Below the pieces are notes generated by a model, which saw only the letters and a program-made list of their open reading frames with translations, was not told the DNA's origin and ran no database searches. This document shows positions 14,502-17,388 of a stretch of 17,388 bases of DNA, one piece after another. A program made the translations under genes and the position numbers. Source of the DNA: Anaerolineales bacterium (lineage in GTDB: Bacteria; Chloroflexota; Anaerolineae; Anaerolineales; UBA4823); the NCBI GenBank assembly GCA_026415275.1, contig JAOAHK010000005.1:1-17388 (forward strand), read 5' to 3'. The stretch's first letter is position 1; every line of letters begins with the position of its first letter.

Positions 14502-15296
14502 TTATTCAGATTGATTCCGAAATCCATCTGCCCGATTTACTACTTGATAGCCTCTGGTTATGAGACATCGATGGAATCGATGTAAAAATAATAGTATCTT
14601 TGATTTGGTGTATCGTCGCATTAGATTGAGTTCTTCATCCCATTCATTCAGAGCGCTTATTACAGTCTTTGATGTGGAATGCATACGAAACCGAGCCAAA
14701 TAATCTTGAACTACATAGAGAGGAAACACATTTGAAATCCTCAACCAATAATCATAATCCATAACGGCAGAGAGGTTTAGGTCAAAATACCCCACTCTGT
14801 CAATCACTTCTCGTCTCCAAAATGTAGCAGGTTGAGAGATATAATTAACAATCAAGAGTAGAGTACGGCTTTTTGTGGTTAGTAAAAAATTCTTATATAA
14901 TGTAACCGGTTTTAGGATTTCTTGGCCGATATTGTTGATAATTTTACACTTTCCACTGACCCAATGGGCTTCAGGGTATCGAGTGAAGAACTGACCAATG
15001 CGAAGCAGCGCATTTGGTTCGTACTCATCGTCGGCATTTAGGTAAGCGACGATTTCTCCGCTGACCAATCTCAATCCTTTGTTTAGGGCATCGGACTGCC
15101 CTTTGTCTTTTTCGCTAAGATAGCACAACTGATTTGAGTACCGCTGAAGGATTTCAAGGGTGCCATCCGATGATCCGCCATCGATAACAAAATATTCCAA
15201 ATTGGGGTAGTTTTGATTGAGCACGGAAAGAATGGTTTGCTCAAGGTAATCCGCTCGGTTTAGGGTAGGTGTGATAATGGAAATTTTAGGTAACAT
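14502..15296 (-). CDS. Family 2 glycosyltransferase
   Basis: This 264-residue GT-A fold glycosyltransferase of family 2 transfers a sugar from a nucleotide-sugar donor, probably to a surface polysaccharide or glycolipid in the cytoplasm. The N-terminus ISIITPTLNRADYLEQTILSVLNQ, the IDGGSSDGT motif, the KGQSDALNKGL stretch and the donor/metal motif LNADDEY (Asp89, Asp90) are complete. The later QPATFWRREVIDRVGYFD and MDYDYWLRI are typical of polysaccharide-cluster members. ATG 15296 is preferred because MLPKISIITPT is the usual start. The frame is open to 15395, but that would add 33 atypical residues overlapping the upstream gene. It follows the membrane protein gene by 34 bases on the same strand. 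There is no membrane helix. Confidence 0.9.
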   Translation of the reverse strand: MLPKISIITPTLNRADYLEQTILSVLNQNYPNLEYFVIDGGSSDGTLEILQRYSNQLCYLSEKDKGQSDALNKGLRLVSGEIVAYLNADDEYEPNALLRIGQFFTRYPEAHWVSGKCKIINNIGQEILKPVTLYKNFLLTTKSRTLLLIVNYISQPATFWRREVIDRVGYFDLNLSAVMDYDYWLRISNVFPLYVVQDYLARFRMHSTSKTVISALNEWDEELNLMRRYTKSKILLFLHRFHRCLITRGYQVVNRADGFRNQSE

Positions 15297-15330
15297 TGTT
15301 ATCAGACCAATATGTCTCAACAAACACGGA

Positions 15331-17037
15331 CTAATTATCGATTTGACAGACCGAATAATCAGAATTACGAAAGATGGTCTTAATCCTAAATTCACCTTTA
15401 TACTCTACTTTTGGAGAACAAGAACCAACCATAATTAGATAGTCGACGCGAAGATCTCTCATTAGAGTAGCGAATCCATCGGGATCTTTAGATAACCACC
15501 TTCTTGGGTTTTTATGCTGTATAAGCACGGCGTAAATTTGATACCACTCGATCAATTTATCGGGAAATGCAAATCCTATTCCTCGGTCTTTCCATGAATA
15601 AACTAAGGAGCGATGAGCCATGTAACGGACTGCCAAAGCACTCGTATCTCTGGGAATAGGAGCAAAAAAAACTGCTGCATCTCGAGGGGTGTTTTCTCTC
15701 AAAAACAGAATCACATCCGTAAGCTTGGATACTTTCTGACAAAAAAGAAGTTGTTGCTCCTGAACACAATGGACTGTTTTGGGAAAACGAATAAGATCCA
15801 AATTACTTGAAGAGCCGTGTACCCTAAAGAGCATTAAGCAAACAAAACCAATAAAAAATACTGCTTTGTACGGTTCTACAATACTAAGTTGATCATGAAG
15901 GGTCCTTAATCCCATAATTACAAAAATACTTAAGAGATAGGGGACAAATCGTACACCTCGAAACAATTCCGTTTGTAGAGGTAAGATTTGAAAGCGCAGT
16001 TCGATTTTCTTCTCTATGAAAGGTATGAGAATAGAGACAGAGACAATAGCAACTAACCAAAGCAAAGTTAGGTATATTTGTTGCTTCTGCTTTTGATTTC
16101 TTACGAGTGGAATTAGACAACCTAAGACGCCCAAGGGGAAGATCCATTTTTTTGTTAAGATCTTTATTATTGTCAACGTTGTCAAAGGAATTTGATGTAG
16201 GCTTGGTGAATTATAGTAGGTGTGAAATATTTTCATAAAATTTAAATAGTCTATGCCTTCCGGCAACGTGCGAGCTTGGATTGTATTTTGAAGATAATTC
16301 TGTATAAAAGGAATTAGCGCACCCATGATCACTAAAGAAAGTACAGCTATCCATTTCATCCGTTGCGCTATATTCCACTCTCGGGGCATTAGATAGATAA
16401 AACTAAACCAGAAGGCTAAAATCCACGCCGGCGCGCTAACAGCATGAATGTACACCAATCCCCCAAGCCCTGCGGACAGGACCCACCATCGTTTTGGCTG
16501 ATCTCTCCACTTCCATAAGAAAGCAAGAAGGAACGAAAGGATGCCATGAAATAATGTACGTGGAAGTGGATCAGTCTGAATTCCGATATCATCAACAGGA
16601 AGATAAATGGGCAAGGCGTTCAGCACTGTAAATACTATTGCCCATCTCGGATGTACAAAAAAGGCTCTGCCCAAAAAGTAAAGACCACCAAGATAAAGCA
16701 AGATGGTGATCGGCAGTAATGACAAAAAGGCTAGGATAGCGTTTCCAAACAGCTTCTCAAGCCATTGCGTGTAAAAAACATGAAATTGTAAATAAATGTC
16801 GAAGTTCCGGCGTTCACTCAGTAAAAAATCCCTTGCGAACAACTCTGGATGATTCTTTGCCAAGGCAAAAGAGACAATATTTGCCGCATCGCCGCCAAGA
16901 AACACATTGGGATAATCCCATTGTATTCTTTCTAGCGTAAATAAGGCGGTAAACAAAAAAAGGCAGATAAGGAAGACCCCATCCACCCATTTCAGCTTCT
17001 TCAAAGCGTTATGTTCAACGAGTTTCGGATTGGTCAA
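15331..17037 (-). CDS. Polytopic membrane protein, probably GT-C-type glycosyltransferase
   Basis: This 568-residue integral membrane protein has about ten to twelve hydrophobic helices between residues 18 and 410, then a soluble C-terminal region (about 430-568). The first outer loop (ERIQWDYPNVFLGGDAANIV, Glu36, Asp41, Asp50) and the following FARDFLLSERRNFD carry acidic residues where GT-C glycosyltransferases, which use polyprenol-phosphate sugars, keep their catalytic Asp. The C-terminal stretch has LRENTPRDAAVFFAP, common in such proteins. I infer sugar transfer or polysaccharide assembly on the outer membrane face; no family name can be given. The start is TTG 17037, preceded by GAGGAG about ten bases away, and it overlaps the upstream gene by 23 bases. 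No better ATG is in frame nearby. The coding sequence is notably AT-rich. It sits between two family 2 glycosyltransferases. Confidence 0.7.
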   Translation of the reverse strand: MTNPKLVEHNALKKLKWVDGVFLICLFLFTALFTLERIQWDYPNVFLGGDAANIVSFALAKNHPELFARDFLLSERRNFDIYLQFHVFYTQWLEKLFGNAILAFLSLLPITILLYLGGLYFLGRAFFVHPRWAIVFTVLNALPIYLPVDDIGIQTDPLPRTLFHGILSFLLAFLWKWRDQPKRWWVLSAGLGGLVYIHAVSAPAWILAFWFSFIYLMPREWNIAQRMKWIAVLSLVIMGALIPFIQNYLQNTIQARTLPEGIDYLNFMKIFHTYYNSPSLHQIPLTTLTIIKILTKKWIFPLGVLGCLIPLVRNQKQKQQIYLTLLWLVAIVSVSILIPFIEKKIELRFQILPLQTELFRGVRFVPYLLSIFVIMGLRTLHDQLSIVEPYKAVFFIGFVCLMLFRVHGSSSNLDLIRFPKTVHCVQEQQLLFCQKVSKLTDVILFLRENTPRDAAVFFAPIPRDTSALAVRYMAHRSLVYSWKDRGIGFAFPDKLIEWYQIYAVLIQHKNPRRWLSKDPDGFATLMRDLRVDYLIMVGSCSPKVEYKGEFRIKTIFRNSDYSVCQIDN

Positions 17038-17388
17038 TATCGCTCTGCTCCTCTATTTTAGCGGTGTAGACACTTTGCACTAAGTCAAGACGCAGGTTCG
17101 AGATTTGATGAGCTAAGAGCCCAAGCATAAAGAAAATCAGACCACTCACTACAGCTAGCATACTCCCTACACTGACACCCCTGCCAACCCGCACTATCAA
17201 ATAACTCCCCCATGCTACACCTAACAAGATCGATAATAATGAGATAGGAATGAAGATCTTGAGAGGATTAAGCATGATAATTGTGTTTAGGATTTCCAGC
17301 ACGGTTTCAAACGCCGTCCATGTATTGATTGTGCTTTGACCTCCTGGACGGGGATTGATAGAAATCGGAATCTCGTGCACCAAATGAC
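17015..17388 (-). CDS. C-terminal part of a polyprenol-phosphate glycosyltransferase (5' end outside window)
   Basis: The frame is open to the window edge and ends at TGA 17017-17015, giving 124 residues of a longer protein. It begins with HLVHEIPISINPRPGGQSTINTW, matching the end of the catalytic domain in dolichol/polyprenol-phosphate mannosyl- or glucosyltransferase-like family 2 enzymes (pattern R-x-x-G-x-S-x-I). Two membrane helices follow (about IFIPISLLSILLGVAWGSYLIV and SMLAVVSGLIFFMLGLLAHQI), and then an acidic tail. These enzymes charge a lipid carrier with a sugar that GT-C proteins then use, which fits the next gene, which it overlaps by 23 bases. The apparent TTG start at 17383 is not real. 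Confidence 0.82.
   Translation of the reverse strand, partial: HLVHEIPISINPRPGGQSTINTWTAFETVLEILNTIIMLNPLKIFIPISLLSILLGVAWGSYLIVRVGRGVSVGSMLAVVSGLIFFMLGLLAHQISNLRLDLVQSVYTAKIEEQSDIDQSETR

Noticed and set aside
15297..15395. N-terminal extension of the family 2 glycosyltransferase
   Set aside because: The extra 33 residues precede the canonical start of the GT2 domain and overlap the upstream gene; MLPKISIITPT is the normal beginning.
1..17388. CRISPR array, tRNA or rRNA genes, insertion sequence or phage genes
   Set aside because: No regularly spaced repeats, cloverleaf, rRNA-like sequence, transposase or integrase frame was found on reading both strands.

Overview
The window looks like a piece of a bacterial chromosome, most likely from Chloroflexota (Anaerolineae-like). 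This is an inference from gene style, not a measured placement. The hints are a von Willebrand-like protein with an 'NPG' motif fused to FHA, PP2C proteins with Ser/Thr/Pro tails ending in a TNTPEP-type sequence, a transmembrane degenerate PP2C with a propeller-like outer part, and an acetoin-dehydrogenase-style complex. No rRNA, tRNA, transposase or CRISPR array was seen.

Region 1 (1-251, + strand) is the 3' end of a gene whose last 82 codons carry an E-x-K motif typical of PD-(D/E)XK nuclease-like folds. An imperfect hairpin lies between it and the next, convergent gene.

Region 2 (386-6723, - strand) is one tight six-gene operon. Every junction overlaps by 4 to 14 bases, and a good sigma70-type promoter (TTGACG-17-TATAGT) plus an AAAGGAG ribosome site precede the first gene. 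The order is class III aminotransferase, two different metal-dependent sugar isomerase/epimerase-type TIM barrels, then E1-alpha, E1-beta and E2 of a thiamine-diphosphate 2-oxoacid or acetoin dehydrogenase complex. E3 is missing and would have to come from elsewhere. The set reads as a catabolic route: remove an amino group, rearrange a polyol or keto-sugar, then cleave or decarboxylate an oxo compound to an acyl-CoA. The substrate is not evident, and this is the best candidate here for an undescribed pathway.

Region 3 (6848-9021) holds a stand-alone AmmeMemoRadiSam-type radical SAM enzyme (+) and a CelD/BioF2-type GNAT acetyltransferase (-), convergent to each other.

Region 4 (9182-14479) is a signalling set. 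It has a transmembrane protein with a degenerate PP2C domain inside and a propeller-like domain outside (+), facing an active-looking membrane PP2C phosphatase (-). The phosphatase is translationally coupled to an upstream membrane protein with an outer VWA-like domain and a cytoplasmic FHA domain (-). Together they suggest Ser/Thr phosphorylation signalling at the membrane. No kinase is in the window.

Region 5 (14502-17388, - strand) is a cell-surface polysaccharide or glycolipid block: the C-terminal part of a polyprenol-phosphate glycosyltransferase, a polytopic GT-C-like membrane protein and a family 2 glycosyltransferase. Its base composition is clearly AT-richer than region 2 and it may have been acquired separately. 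The signalling genes follow it on the same strand and could be read from the same transcript.
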